From NCBI RefSeq assembly GCF_014656545.1, contig NZ_BNDS01000003.1, positions 2,606 through 66,605 on the forward strand: a stretch of DNA of 64,000 nt, given 5' to 3'. Positions 8,026 to 16,266 of this stretch are shown here, piece after piece (the first letter of the stretch is position 1; the number at the start of each line of letters is the position of its first letter). The DNA is from Neobacillus kokaensis (GTDB lineage: Bacteria > Bacillota > Bacilli > Bacillales > Cytobacillaceae). The notes beneath the pieces are model-generated. The model did not search any database and had not been told where the DNA came from. It saw only the letters and a program-made list of their open reading frames with translations. A program made the translations under genes and the position numbers.

Positions 8026-8084
8026 TAAACACGAACATTTTTAAAAGCAATAAATATAATATTCGTTTTTTAGTAAAATTTCAA
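8026..8084 (-). promoter_or_regulatory. Sigma-A promoter with PurBox pair (PurR site)
   Basis: On the minus strand TTGAAA (8079-8084) and TATTAT (8056-8061) are 17 bp apart. AAAAACGAATATT (about 8058-8070) overlaps the -10 region, and a second, inverted PurBox reads AAACACGAACATT (8027-8039). The CGAA cores are inverted with 26 bp between them, as for two 14-bp PurBoxes (consensus AWWWCCGAACWWT) spaced about 17 bp. This predicts repression by PurR, relieved by PRPP, when purines are scarce. Confidence 0.7.
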
Positions 8085-8170
8085 TAGTAAATATTATTTT
8101 TTCCTTAATTATACGAAAACAAGTCATATTGGTTTTGGTAATAACCTCCAATTAATCACTAGTACAAGTA

Positions 8171-8200
8171 TGCAAAAAAGACCTATGAAAGGTCTTTTTT
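8171..8200 (-). terminator. Terminator of the large amidase gene
   Basis: AAAAAAGACC-TTTCATA-GGTCTTTTTT on the minus strand, beyond the stop codon of the 645-aa wall hydrolase. It is nearly symmetric and may act both ways. Confidence 0.8.
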
Positions 8201-8225
8201 AAGGAAAGAAGGGAAGGGCTGCATA

Positions 8226-10163
8226 TTAAGGGTTAAGATTTTGACGAGTGGTTTCTAAATGCTGGATGGTCATATGAATCATTCTTTCATATATATTTAA
8301 AATGGATTGCCCATAATCACTGCCTGGAACAGCCCATTTTCCGTTTAGGGCGATCCATGTTGGAGCAGAACCTCTGTCTACCAGTTCAAAGCGAGGGTCC
8401 ACAAGCGGATATTGGGTTGGCAGCTTTTTCGTAGTTGCATAGGCATATAAATGCTGAAGCTGTGCCAGAACCCCTTCTTCCGGTGATTCGAACCTTGCTC
8501 CTTGGGCTTTCGATCCTGTTGCACCTAATCCAGAAAAGTTATTTTGCTCTGGTCTCACATCTCCAGTAAACCGAAAATAGTCTGTTTCAAGTATGGCTTG
8601 TGCAAAAGCCACGTCTCCCCTAATCCCATAATACTCACCGAAGGTCAGATAGTAGCTTCCTAGTTCAGGAGCTTTAGGGTTTATATTTTTAACAAAGCGA
8701 TTCATATGCTCAGGAGAAAGAATGGTTGGTCCTAAAATGGTGAATCCAGATGGGTTTCCATGTACTGGGTCAATATCAGTTTGGTTGTTGGATGTCCCGC
8801 TTCCTGAGCCCCCGCTTGAGCCTCCACCGATGCTGCCGGTATTTCCTGTGCCTGAATTTCCCCCAGTAGTGCCGCTGTTCCCCACGGTACTGCTACCAGA
8901 GCTGCCACTTATGCCGCCGCCAGAAGTCCCTGCTGTTTTTCCGGTGGTTCCGCTGGAGCTTGAGCTGCTAGTTGTCGTTCCACTAGTGCCTCCTTTTTTA
9001 TCATCCCCTGCACTTCCTGTTTCAATCACAATAAACGAATCATCGTATCCGGCCTTCTCCATTTTTGTCAAAAGTGCATCCGCTTTGGAACGGCTTGGAA
9101 AAGAACCGACTCGAACACGATACCAGGTTTTCCCTGAGATATTTGCACTGACAATTGTCGAGTTCGTGCCAATTTTCTTCAGGGCTGCGACTCTTTCCTC
9201 GGCATGCTCTTTGGAGGAAAACGACCCGACCATTACCTCATAAACGGTTCCTCCCTCAGATTGAGCCGGCTTGCTTGAACTGTCCGCTCCTTTGACTCTT
9301 TCAATCACAATAAACGAATCGTTATATCCGGATTTTTCCATATTGCTTAAAAGGGCATCCGCTTTGGCGCGGCTTGCAAATGAACCGACTCGGACCCGGT
9401 ACCAGGTAGCGCCGGAAACCTTTGCGCTGACAATTGCTGCTTTTATGCCCAGCTTGCTCAGTTCAGCGACCCTTTCCTCGGCATGCTCTTTTGAGGAAAA
9501 GGACCCGACCATTACTTCATAGACGTTTCCAGTCCCGGAATCAGCCGGCTTACTTGGACTAAGGCTTGGACTAACTGGCTTTTGAGATGCTGGTGGTTTC
9601 GGTGCAGTACTTGCTATTCTTTTCAATCCAAAAGCTTTAGCAATACCATTAGCATGCCCTTGGGCTACATCCTGCCGCCAGGAGGATTGTTTCATTAAAG
9701 CCGCATCATGAGTATTATCGATAAAGCCATTTTCGGTTAACATTGAAGGCATTTCAGACTCACGGAGTACGTGAAAATTAGCTTTCTTCTTGCCACGGTC
9801 AATTAATTGACTCATTTTTAGTACTTCAGCATGGATAATGCTTTGATACTTAGCAGTGGTGGATGAATTAGAAATATTATTATAAATATAATCTTCGTAA
9901 CCTTGAGCAGTGTGACTGTCGGAATTAATATGAATTGCTAAAAAGAAGTCCGCACCCCAGCTATTGGCTTCTGATGTCCGCTCGCTTAAGCCCTTTGTAG
10001 TATCGCTTGTACGGCTCATTTTTACTTCAATATTTTCATAGTCATTTAGCAGGATATTACGCAATTTCAGGGCAATATCCAATGTAACGTCCTTTTCATT
10101 CAACCCATGCCCTTGAGCACCCGGATCCTGCCCGCCATGACCTGGGTCTAAATAAAGCTTCAT
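8226..10163 (-). CDS. Bifunctional autolysin: Amidase_3, two SPOR domains and glucosaminidase
   Basis: The internal ATG at 10163 (MKLYLDPGHGG) has the RBS GGGGGAATGG at good spacing and matches the start of the neighbouring paralogue, so I prefer it to the ATG 15 nt upstream. The 645 residues comprise an N-acetylmuramoyl-L-alanine amidase (1-185; zinc ligands H9, E23, H78, catalytic Glu in TENGF), two SPOR domains of about 75 residues (VYEVMVGSF...) that bind denuded glycan, a Gly/Ser/Thr linker of about 75 residues, and a glucosaminidase domain (about 480-640; probable catalytic Glu in QAILETDYF). There is no signal peptide, as in CwlC, which acts from within the lysing mother cell. A sigma-K promoter lies just upstream. 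The amidase plus glucosaminidase combination would cut both peptide and glycan bonds. Confidence 0.88.
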   Translation of the reverse strand: MKLYLDPGHGGQDPGAQGHGLNEKDVTLDIALKLRNILLNDYENIEVKMSRTSDTTKGLSERTSEANSWGADFFLAIHINSDSHTAQGYEDYIYNNISNSSTTAKYQSIIHAEVLKMSQLIDRGKKKANFHVLRESEMPSMLTENGFIDNTHDAALMKQSSWRQDVAQGHANGIAKAFGLKRIASTAPKPPASQKPVSPSLSPSKPADSGTGNVYEVMVGSFSSKEHAEERVAELSKLGIKAAIVSAKVSGATWYRVRVGSFASRAKADALLSNMEKSGYNDSFIVIERVKGADSSSKPAQSEGGTVYEVMVGSFSSKEHAEERVAALKKIGTNSTIVSANISGKTWYRVRVGSFPSRSKADALLTKMEKAGYDDSFIVIETGSAGDDKKGGTSGTTTSSSSSSGTTGKTAGTSGGGISGSSGSSTVGNSGTTGGNSGTGNTGSIGGGSSGGSGSGTSNNQTDIDPVHGNPSGFTILGPTILSPEHMNRFVKNINPKAPELGSYYLTFGEYYGIRGDVAFAQAILETDYFRFTGDVRPEQNNFSGLGATGSKAQGARFESPEEGVLAQLQHLYAYATTKKLPTQYPLVDPRFELVDRGSAPTWIALNGKWAVPGSDYGQSILNIYERMIHMTIQHLETTRQNLNP

Positions 10164-10202
10164 GTTCCATTCCCCCATTCATTAAAAATAGTTTTACATA
10201 TA

Positions 10203-10229
10203 TATGGTATGGGCAAAACAGGAAATCGT
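10203..10229 (-). promoter_or_regulatory. Sigma-K-type promoter of the large amidase
   Basis: On the minus strand AC, 16 bp, then CATACCATA, which matches the sigma-K pattern AC-N16/17-CATANNNTA exactly. It sits about 40 bp before the start codon and predicts late mother-cell expression. Confidence 0.7.
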
Positions 10230-10286
10230 TCCTAAACAAACCGCCGCGGACTTAATCCTGTATTCCCATCTTCTATATATACAAAT

Positions 10287-11120
10287 TCATGGAAAAAGGG
10301 TGTCAGCAACGAGGAATGAGTCTTTATAGCCGGCCTTTTTTAGTTGGGCTAGGAGTTCGTCGGCGTTGTTGCGGCTTTCGAAGGCGCCTGTTTGTACGCG
10401 GTACCATGTTTCACCGAAGATGGTGGTTGAATTGACAAATGCTTCGAAGCCCTTTGAGTGAAGCGATGCTACTTGTTCATCTGCATTTTTTCGTGATTGA
10501 AATGAGCCGGCGAAAACCTTGTAAAGTGTTACCGGAGCGGGTGGGGGTGGGGGGTGCTCTGGGACTGAGTGTTTGCGTTTCAGTTTAAAAGCTTTTGCCA
10601 AACCGTTGGCATGCCCTTGAGCAACCTTTTGCCGCCATGACGATTGTTTCATTAAGGCAGCATCGTGGGTGTTTGTAATAAAGCCGTTTTCCGTGAGAAT
10701 AGCGGGCATAGCTGACTCCCTGAGGACGAGGAAGTTGGCTTTTTTTGTACCGCGGTCTTTAAGCTCATTCTCCCTCAAGTCTTCACCATGGATGATATTT
10801 TGGTATTTTGCAGTAGTCGAGGAGTTGGATAGTCCGCTATAAATATAATCCTCATACCCTTCAGCAGAACTAACTGCTGAATTAATATGAATGGACAGGT
10901 AATAATCAGCCCCCCACGAATTTGCTTCACTTGTCCGCTGGCTTAAGCCCTTTGTAATATCACTTGTACGGCTCATTTTTACTTCAACCTCTTCATACTC
11001 ATTTTGTAAAATGCTTTGCAGTTTGAGGGCGATATCTAACGTAAGATCTTTTTCATTCAACCCATGTCCTTGGGCACCGGGATCTTGTCCGCCGTGACCA
11101 GGGTCTAAATAAAGTTTCAT
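10287..11120 (-). CDS. cwlC: N-acetylmuramoyl-L-alanine amidase with one SPOR domain, CwlC-like
   Basis: A 277-residue protein beginning MKLYLDPGHGGQDPGAQGHG, with RBS GGGGGGAAATC. The Amidase_3 domain spans about 1-185 with the zinc-site histidines of DPGHGG and SIHINS, and the catalytic Glu of TENGF. A proline linker (PEHPPPPPAP) leads to one SPOR domain (about 200-275). The length, the lack of a signal peptide and the domain order match B. subtilis CwlC, the sigma-K-dependent mother-cell wall amidase. The amidase domain is closely similar to that of the next gene, indicating a tandem duplication. A sigma-K-type promoter is present. Confidence 0.88.
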   Translation of the reverse strand: MKLYLDPGHGGQDPGAQGHGLNEKDLTLDIALKLQSILQNEYEEVEVKMSRTSDITKGLSQRTSEANSWGADYYLSIHINSAVSSAEGYEDYIYSGLSNSSTTAKYQNIIHGEDLRENELKDRGTKKANFLVLRESAMPAILTENGFITNTHDAALMKQSSWRQKVAQGHANGLAKAFKLKRKHSVPEHPPPPPAPVTLYKVFAGSFQSRKNADEQVASLHSKGFEAFVNSTTIFGETWYRVQTGAFESRNNADELLAQLKKAGYKDSFLVADTLFP

Positions 11121-11162
11121 GAAGATTTCCCCCCTTTTCCAAGAAAGCCCAGGTTATACCCA

Positions 11163-11190
11163 TATAGTATGGAAAATAAGCTGGATTTGT
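11163..11190 (-). promoter_or_regulatory. Sigma-K-type promoter of the cwlC-like gene
   Basis: On the minus strand AC (11189-11190), 17 bp, then CATACTATA (11163-11171), an exact match to CATANNNTA at the expected spacing, about 43 bp before the start codon. Confidence 0.7.
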
Positions 11191-11307
11191 TCGGATACCT
11201 ATAATACGTTATGATCAATTGGGTGTTTATATGTAAGAATGTAACAAAGGGAAATGGACCACTTAATTTCTATTAAACTGCTATAACAAGCGGAAGTTTT
11301 TTAAAAA

Positions 11308-11316
11308 TGTTATAAT
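11308..11316 (+). promoter_or_regulatory. Extended -10 promoter of galE
   Basis: TGTTATAAT combines a perfect TATAAT with a TGn extension, 40 bp before the chosen start codon. No good -35 element is visible, which is acceptable for extended -10 promoters. Confidence 0.5.
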
Positions 11317-11356
11317 ACATAAGTAAGTGAATCTTATATTTAAGGAGCAATGTACT

Positions 11357-12328
11357 ATGATTCTCGTTGTCGGCGGAGCTGGCTACATTGGCAGCCATCT
11401 TGTGAAGGAATTAGTAGAAACAGAAGAGGTTGTTGTATTGGACAACCTTTCAACAGGCCATCGCGAAGCAGTCGATAGCCGGGCTATTTTTGTAAAAGGT
11501 GACCTTGGTAATGTAGACGACTTAGTTATGGTGTTTAGAAGCTATCCGATAAAAGCCGTGATGCATTTTGCTGCAAACAGCTTAGTCGGGGAGTCAGTTG
11601 TCGATCCTTTAAAATATTACGATAATAACGTAGCATCTACTATTATGCTTTTAAAAGTAATGCAAAGATTCAAGGTGAAAAACTTTATTTTCTCATCTAC
11701 AGCAGCAACATACGGCATTCCGAATGTGGATATTATTGATGAAACAACCCCTGCCGCACCAATTAATCCTTATGGACGTTCGAAATTAATGGTGGAGCAA
11801 ATTCTTGCTGATTTTTCAAAGGCATATGGGTTGAATTATGTGGTGCTGCGCTATTTTAATGCTGCAGGGGCCCATCAGTCAGCGGTAATTGGCGAAAGTC
11901 ACGATCCGGAAACCCATTTGATTCCGATTGTGCTCCAGCATCTTTTGGGAACTAGGGATAAGGTTTCAGTATTTGGCTCTGATTATGACACAGAGGACGG
12001 TACATGCATCCGTGACTATATTCATGTGATGGATTTAGCAGCCGCACATATCTTGGCACTTCAAGCCTTGCTAAATGGGAAAAAATCTGCTGAGATATAC
12101 AATTTAGGCAATGGTTTAGGTTATTCGGTAAAAGAGGTCATTGAAACTTGTGAGCGTGTAACAGGCATTAAAGCTAACGTTGAAATGGCAGACCGCCGCC
12201 CTGGCGACCCTGCAAGACTCGTCGCATCTGCTAAAAAAATCTATGACGAACTAGGCTGGAAGGCCGAAAAAAATTTAGAACAAATCATCGCCGATGCTTG
12301 GAAATGGCATCAAAAACAAACTTACTAG
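11357..12328 (+). CDS. galE: UDP-glucose 4-epimerase
   Basis: Translation most likely starts at 11357 (MILVVGGAGYIGSHLV), because AAGGAG ends 9 nt before it; the upstream ATG would put the RBS inside the coding region. The 323-residue protein has the N-terminal NAD-binding GGAGYIGSH, the active-site SSTAATYG, the catalytic Tyr-Lys pair in YGRSK, and RYFNAAGAH. It interconverts UDP-glucose and UDP-galactose for surface polysaccharides and galactose use. The conserved EDGTCIRDYIHVMDLA block is intact. It is monocistronic, followed by a long palindromic repeat and a bidirectional terminator. Confidence 0.93.
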   Translation: MILVVGGAGYIGSHLVKELVETEEVVVLDNLSTGHREAVDSRAIFVKGDLGNVDDLVMVFRSYPIKAVMHFAANSLVGESVVDPLKYYDNNVASTIMLLKVMQRFKVKNFIFSSTAATYGIPNVDIIDETTPAAPINPYGRSKLMVEQILADFSKAYGLNYVVLRYFNAAGAHQSAVIGESHDPETHLIPIVLQHLLGTRDKVSVFGSDYDTEDGTCIRDYIHVMDLAAAHILALQALLNGKKSAEIYNLGNGLGYSVKEVIETCERVTGIKANVEMADRRPGDPARLVASAKKIYDELGWKAEKNLEQIIADAWKWHQKQTY

Positions 12329-12341
12329 GATGGATAAATAG

Positions 12342-12390
12342 ATGGGTGTCAGGCACCATGTGAATTTTTCACATGGTGCCTGACACCCAT
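12342..12390. repeat. Long dispersed palindrome (49 bp)
   Basis: Perfect inverted repeat of 23 bp around TTT. Each arm holds the GGTGTCAGGCACC core followed by ATGTGAA. Other copies are at 30805, 36154 and 37669. Confidence 0.9.
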
Positions 12391-12405
12391 TAATTATTAA
12401 TAGCT

Positions 12406-12453
12406 AAAAAAGGTCTCAAGCTGCGAATTAACCATTCAGCCTGAGACCTTTTT
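12406..12453. terminator. Bidirectional terminator between galE and the LysM-3D gene
   Basis: AAAAAGGTCTCA ... TGAGACCTTTTT stem with A and T runs at the two ends, lying between convergent genes. Confidence 0.85.
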
Positions 12454-12463
12454 AATTAAATGA

Positions 12464-13066
12464 TTATTTAAGAATTTTTACTTTTACTGTTTTTCTTCCC
12501 CATTGGAGAGCTTTTGCTTTAGATGGGATGAAGACGTCGATTTTGTTGCCTCGCATAGCGCCGCCTGTGTCGCCGGCAACTGCGTAGCCATAGCCTTCAA
12601 CATACACCTTTGTTCCTAATTTAATCACTTTAGGATCAACGGAAATAACCTTTAGCTTTGGATTTTTCTTAAGATTTAATCCTGTGGCAGTAATACCTGA
12701 GCATCTTTTGCAATTTGCTGTGTAGGCAGTAGCTGTAACCGTCAGCGTTTTGACAACCTTTGGCGCTTTAGATTTACTAGTCGTTGTTCTTTTTACAGCG
12801 GCCGTCTTTTTCACTGTAGTTTTCTTTTTGCTTACAGCTTTCTTTGAACCCGCTACAACTAGTTTCTGCTTTGGATAAATAATATCTGATTTAAGGTGAT
12901 TCCAGTTTTTTAGATTGCTCACCGAAGTTTTATATTTTTTAGCGATTTTATAAAGTGAATCGCCGCTTTTTACGGTATATGTATTGGATGCTGCTGAAGC
13001 TGATGCTGCATGGCTTCCGAATAATACTAAACCTGCTAAACCAAATGTTAGGAGGAATTTCTTCAT
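12464..13066 (-). CDS. Secreted LysM and 3D-domain wall protein, YocH-like
   Basis: A 200-residue protein with a signal peptide (MKKFLLTFGLAGLVLFGSHAASASA), one LysM domain (about 28-71, YTVKSGDSLYKIAKKY), a basic Lys/Thr linker (75-105) and a C-terminal 3D domain (about 108-199), whose three conserved aspartates are visible in SVDPKVI, AGDTGGAM and KIDVFIP. This is the YocH/YabE class of probable muralytic enzymes, which are structurally related to lytic transglycosylases. In B. subtilis yocH is driven by WalRK. A TGTAAT half-site followed after 5 nt by TGTGTT lies upstream but is a poor match to the WalR box. Confidence 0.87.
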   Translation of the reverse strand: MKKFLLTFGLAGLVLFGSHAASASAASNTYTVKSGDSLYKIAKKYKTSVSNLKNWNHLKSDIIYPKQKLVVAGSKKAVSKKKTTVKKTAAVKRTTTSKSKAPKVVKTLTVTATAYTANCKRCSGITATGLNLKKNPKLKVISVDPKVIKLGTKVYVEGYGYAVAGDTGGAMRGNKIDVFIPSKAKALQWGRKTVKVKILK

Positions 13067-13394
13067 ATTAAAACCCCTTTCTATTGATAATAAGATAACA
13101 CACTAGTATTACAGATATATTTCAACAGTTTACTAGTTTCATGACAAAATAAATTAAAATTTGTAATAATTTAGGGATAAGTCCCTAAATTATTACGTTT
13201 TGAACCCCTTAGTGACATATATTTTTTATTAATTATCCCTCTTTAGGGTGTATTGTGACGAAAAAGGGGTGCTTTTGAAAGATAAATGAAATTTACAATA
13301 AATTCAAATTCCGTAATAATAAAAGAGACTGGCTTCTCTGTTTTGTTACATACATAAGGGAGACCAGTAAATTTTTTATGAGGAGGAATGCAGG
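13067..13394. other. Gene-free divergent region with a perfect palindrome
   Basis: This AT-rich stretch separates the YocH-like gene (minus) from the subtilase (plus). It must carry both promoters, though none is convincing by eye. Its only striking element is a perfect 15-bp inverted repeat (GTAATAATTTAGGGA, loop TAAG) at 13163-13196, without a T run, so an operator is more plausible than a terminator. Confidence 0.5.
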
Positions 13395-14843
13395 TTGAAA
13401 AAATTTTCTGCGGTGCTTTTCAGTATTATCCTATTACTCTCTTTTCTTCCAGCAGCATCTGCGGCAGGAGTGAAAGGAACAGCAGGGGCTAAAACGGATT
13501 ACTATTCGGTTCTTTTTAAACAAAATAGTATTCCAGCAGGGTTTGAAAAACAGGTGAAAAGCTTAGGAGGGGAAGTCGTCTATCAAGTTCCCGAAATCGG
13601 TTTTGTTCAGGTGATGGCTCCGACTAAGTCTTTTAGAAAATTAAGAGGGTTGTCTAGTGTCAGCTTGGCAAATCCATCGATTTCCTGGAAGCTTCCGAAG
13701 TCTCAAAAAATTACAGAAGCAGTTCCGTCTGGAGTGGATACGAGTAAGGCTGCTTTATGGGGCCTACAATGGGATATTCAGCGGATTACGAATAATGGTG
13801 AGAGCTACAAGCTTGGCACCGGTTCCCACAATGTAGTGGTTGGTATTATTGATACCGGAATTGATCGTGACCACCATGATTTAGTGAGAAACTTAATGCC
13901 GGGCTCGAAAAATTTTGTTCCAGCTGGCGGCTTCCAAGGGAAAGAGAAGGCTGAAAATGGAGATCCCAATGCATTTGATGACAGAAACGGCCATGGAAGC
14001 CATGTTGCCGGATCTATCGCTGGAAACGGCGCCATGCTTGGGGTTGCACCGGATACAGGCATCCGTGCTTACCGGGTGTTTGGAACAAGTTCAGCCGAAT
14101 CAGCCTGGATTCTAAAGGCCATGATTGCCGCTGCGGATGATGGAGTTGATGTCATTTCCATGAGTTTAGGCGGATTTAATGTAAATGGCCAAATTTTTTA
14201 TGTTGATCCCGAAACTGGGGAAAAGATTAACCTTGGAAACGATATCGCAGACTTGCAAGCTTATAAGCGTGCAGGTGAGTATGTAACGAAAAAAGGATCA
14301 CTTGTGGTTGTGGCAGCAGGAAACGATGGCCTTAACGCAACAAATAAAAGCGAAGTTATGGAATACCTTAATGCCGAATATGCCGGAGATGGTCTGTACT
14401 TTGTCGGTGCCGGCTTTGAAGTGCCTGGTACTCTGCCTGGTGTCGTGACAGTTTCAGCAACAGGTCCGAAAGACGTACTAGCTAATTACTCAAATTATGG
14501 TCCAGGCTTTATTGATATTGCTGCAGTTGGCGGCGATGCCAGGTTGTATGTTCAATATCTGAATGAGGGCAAATTTGATAAGTATTTAGCGCAGCGTTTA
14601 TTTGAAAAAGAATTTAATTTAAGCGCTGGTGAAGATGGTGGCTGGTACTGGTCCATCGGTACATCGATGGCAACCCCAAAGGTATCCGCAGTAGCGGCTT
14701 TGTTAGTAGATAAGTATGGAAAAATGTCGCCGGCGAAGCTGCAGGATCTTCTTTATAAAACAGCAGTCGACCCAGTTAAGGGGACAGATAAGGCATATTT
14801 CGGTGCAGGTCACTTGAATGCGTTCAACGCGTTGAATCGTTAA
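13395..14843 (+). CDS. Secreted S8 subtilisin-like serine protease
   Basis: The TTG start at 13395 is preceded by AGGAGG at 8 nt. The 482-residue protein has a signal peptide (to about residue 23), an inhibitor_I9-like propeptide (about 35-95) and a subtilase domain. The catalytic triad is Asp153 (GIIDTGID), His200 (NGHGSHVAG) and Ser424 (GTSMATPKV), with the oxyanion Asn310 (AAGND). The insert between Asn310 and the Ser block is long, including a segment rich in charged residues (LAQRLFEKEFNLSAGEDGG). Its role is extracellular proteolysis. It is monocistronic and ends in a strong terminator. Confidence 0.92.
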   Translation: MKKFSAVLFSIILLLSFLPAASAAGVKGTAGAKTDYYSVLFKQNSIPAGFEKQVKSLGGEVVYQVPEIGFVQVMAPTKSFRKLRGLSSVSLANPSISWKLPKSQKITEAVPSGVDTSKAALWGLQWDIQRITNNGESYKLGTGSHNVVVGIIDTGIDRDHHDLVRNLMPGSKNFVPAGGFQGKEKAENGDPNAFDDRNGHGSHVAGSIAGNGAMLGVAPDTGIRAYRVFGTSSAESAWILKAMIAAADDGVDVISMSLGGFNVNGQIFYVDPETGEKINLGNDIADLQAYKRAGEYVTKKGSLVVVAAGNDGLNATNKSEVMEYLNAEYAGDGLYFVGAGFEVPGTLPGVVTVSATGPKDVLANYSNYGPGFIDIAAVGGDARLYVQYLNEGKFDKYLAQRLFEKEFNLSAGEDGGWYWSIGTSMATPKVSAVAALLVDKYGKMSPAKLQDLLYKTAVDPVKGTDKAYFGAGHLNAFNALNR

Positions 14844-14852
14844 AACGGACGG

Positions 14853-14887
14853 GAGCTCGTACATAGAAATTGTGCGAGCTCTTTTTT
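14853..14887 (+). terminator. Terminator of the subtilase gene
   Basis: GAGCTCG ... CGAGCTC stem followed by TTTTTTAA, directly after the stop codon. Confidence 0.85.
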
Positions 14888-15046
14888 AATGATAACAGGT
14901 TTATCCGCAAGTACTCGGCGTTGCCCGCAATAAATCACCTTCATCATCAAGTCAAAACTTCGCTCCCATTCAGGTTTACCTTCTATTTGGACAGGGATCC
15001 TCATATTCTTTGATAAATGACCTTTACAAAGAAGGAGACATGCACC

Positions 15047-15505
15047 ATGGCTAGAAAAAGGGCTCCGCTTAAATTATTCAGTATTGTTCTAGTGATTATC
15101 CTTATTTTTATAGTAGGAAAATGGTTATTATTTTCGCCGGGCAAGGGGGCCGAGGAAGCGGTTAATGAGTTTTATCGCTATGAACAGGAAGGGGATTTCT
15201 CAAGGTCATGGGAGTTTTTTCATTCTGAAATGAAAAAGAAATTCAGCAAAGGCAACTATATTCAAGACCGGGCTCATGTCTTCATGAACCATTTTGGCGT
15301 TGATACGTTTACATATACACTCGGTAAGCCAGAAAAATTAGATAGCTGGAAAATGTCCAAGACGGGGAAGGGCTTAAAAAACGTCTATAAAGTCCCTGTT
15401 ACACAAACGTATAAAGGAAAGTACGGCAACTTTGATTTGCAGCAGGATGTTTTTGCTGTAGAAGTAAAAGGCGAGTGGAAGATTCTATGGGACTATAAAC
15501 ACTAA
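15047..15505 (+). CDS. Membrane-anchored protein with probable NTF2-like domain
   Basis: Start chosen at 15047 (MARKRAPLK), 8 nt after AAGGAGA; the upstream ATG has no RBS. The 152 residues include an N-terminal membrane helix (about 9-31, LFSIVLVIILIFIVGKWLLF) and an extracytoplasmic domain whose pattern (EEAVNEFYRYEQEGDFSRSWEFFH ... GEWKILWDYKH) resembles DUF4878/NTF2-like lipoprotein domains, with a final tryptophan-containing strand. There are no catalytic residues to point at. It is followed by its own terminator, and the neighbours give no functional hint. Confidence 0.65.
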   Translation: MARKRAPLKLFSIVLVIILIFIVGKWLLFSPGKGAEEAVNEFYRYEQEGDFSRSWEFFHSEMKKKFSKGNYIQDRAHVFMNHFGVDTFTYTLGKPEKLDSWKMSKTGKGLKNVYKVPVTQTYKGKYGNFDLQQDVFAVEVKGEWKILWDYKH

Positions 15506-15507
15506 AT

Positions 15508-15550
15508 GCGGGAGACGTCTTATTACAGTGCTCCCGCTTATTTGTTTTCT
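15508..15550 (+). terminator. Terminator of the NTF2-like protein gene
   Basis: GCGGGAG ... CTCCCGC stem followed by TTATTTGTTTT, beginning 3 nt after the stop codon. Confidence 0.75.
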
Positions 15551-15713
15551 AGAGATTTTCTCTATTTAAAGGGTTTTATTTTTGAAAAAAGAATTATATA
15601 CATAAGACAAATTCCTTGTATTATTGACATTTATAATAAACTCTTCGAAACTGTTTTGCGCTTGCAGTGAAATAGTTGATTGAGAGGTTACAACCTAGTT
15701 TTGGAGGTACGGT

Positions 15714-16166
15714 ATGGGATATATTGAAGACTTACGGAAAATTGTCGGAACGCGGCCATTAATTTTAGTCGGATCTGTCGTTGGTGTCATGGATGAGCAG
15801 GACAGGATACTTTTGCAAAAACGGCCAAACGGGGTTTGGGGACTTCCAGGCGGTCTGCTCGAATTAGGAGAGTCTGCTGAAGAGGCGGGAAGGAGAGAGG
15901 TCTGGGAGGAAACCGGTATAGAAATTGGCCAGCTCGAATTGGTCGGTGTGTTCTCGGGTGAAAAGTACTTTGTGAAGCTTGAAAATGGGGACGAATTTTA
16001 CCCAGTTACAATTGCGTACCGGTCAACAGATATAAAAAATAAGAAAATTCGAATTGACGGTGTTGAAACACTAGACGCCCAGTTTTTCGAAATCACAGCC
16101 CTCCCAGCCGGAACAAGCAACTTAGTCCGCACCATGATTCAGAAGTACACGAAATATACAGAATGA
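15714..16166 (+). CDS. NUDIX hydrolase
   Basis: A 150-residue protein with a complete Nudix box (GGLLELGESAEEAGRREVWEETGI, about 44-67), including the REVWEE metal-binding glutamates. Nudix enzymes hydrolyse a nucleoside diphosphate linked to another moiety. The substrate cannot be deduced. The MGYIEDLRKIVGTRPLILVGSVVGV N-terminus is typical of small Bacillus Nudix proteins annotated as ADP-ribose or mutT-like pyrophosphatases. The RBS TTGGAGGTAC precedes the ATG. The gene stands alone, with a degenerate copy of the dispersed repeat just downstream. Confidence 0.9.
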   Translation: MGYIEDLRKIVGTRPLILVGSVVGVMDEQDRILLQKRPNGVWGLPGGLLELGESAEEAGRREVWEETGIEIGQLELVGVFSGEKYFVKLENGDEFYPVTIAYRSTDIKNKKIRIDGVETLDAQFFEITALPAGTSNLVRTMIQKYTKYTE

Positions 16167-16177
16167 AATATTAGACC

Positions 16178-16196
16178 TTTTGGTGCCTGATACCAA
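16178..16196. repeat. Degenerate copy of the GGTGCCTGACACC repeat
   Basis: TTTGGTGCCTGATACCAAA, a one-mismatch version of the core with short inverted ends. Confidence 0.6.
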
Positions 16197-16266
16197 ATTA
16201 GTTATATTCCTCCACTTTATACAAATACTATCGATTGTATAATTTAACATTTGGGAGGATTTTTAA

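Noticed and set aside
8014-8160. Purine riboswitch in front of the permease
   Set aside because: The leader is too short and lacks the conserved aptamer loops; a PurBox pair explains regulation.
8722-9243. 173-codon plus-strand ORF opposite the autolysin gene
   Set aside because: It is the complement of the Gly/Ser-rich linker and SPOR region, giving a Pro/Leu/Glu-rich artefact without an RBS.
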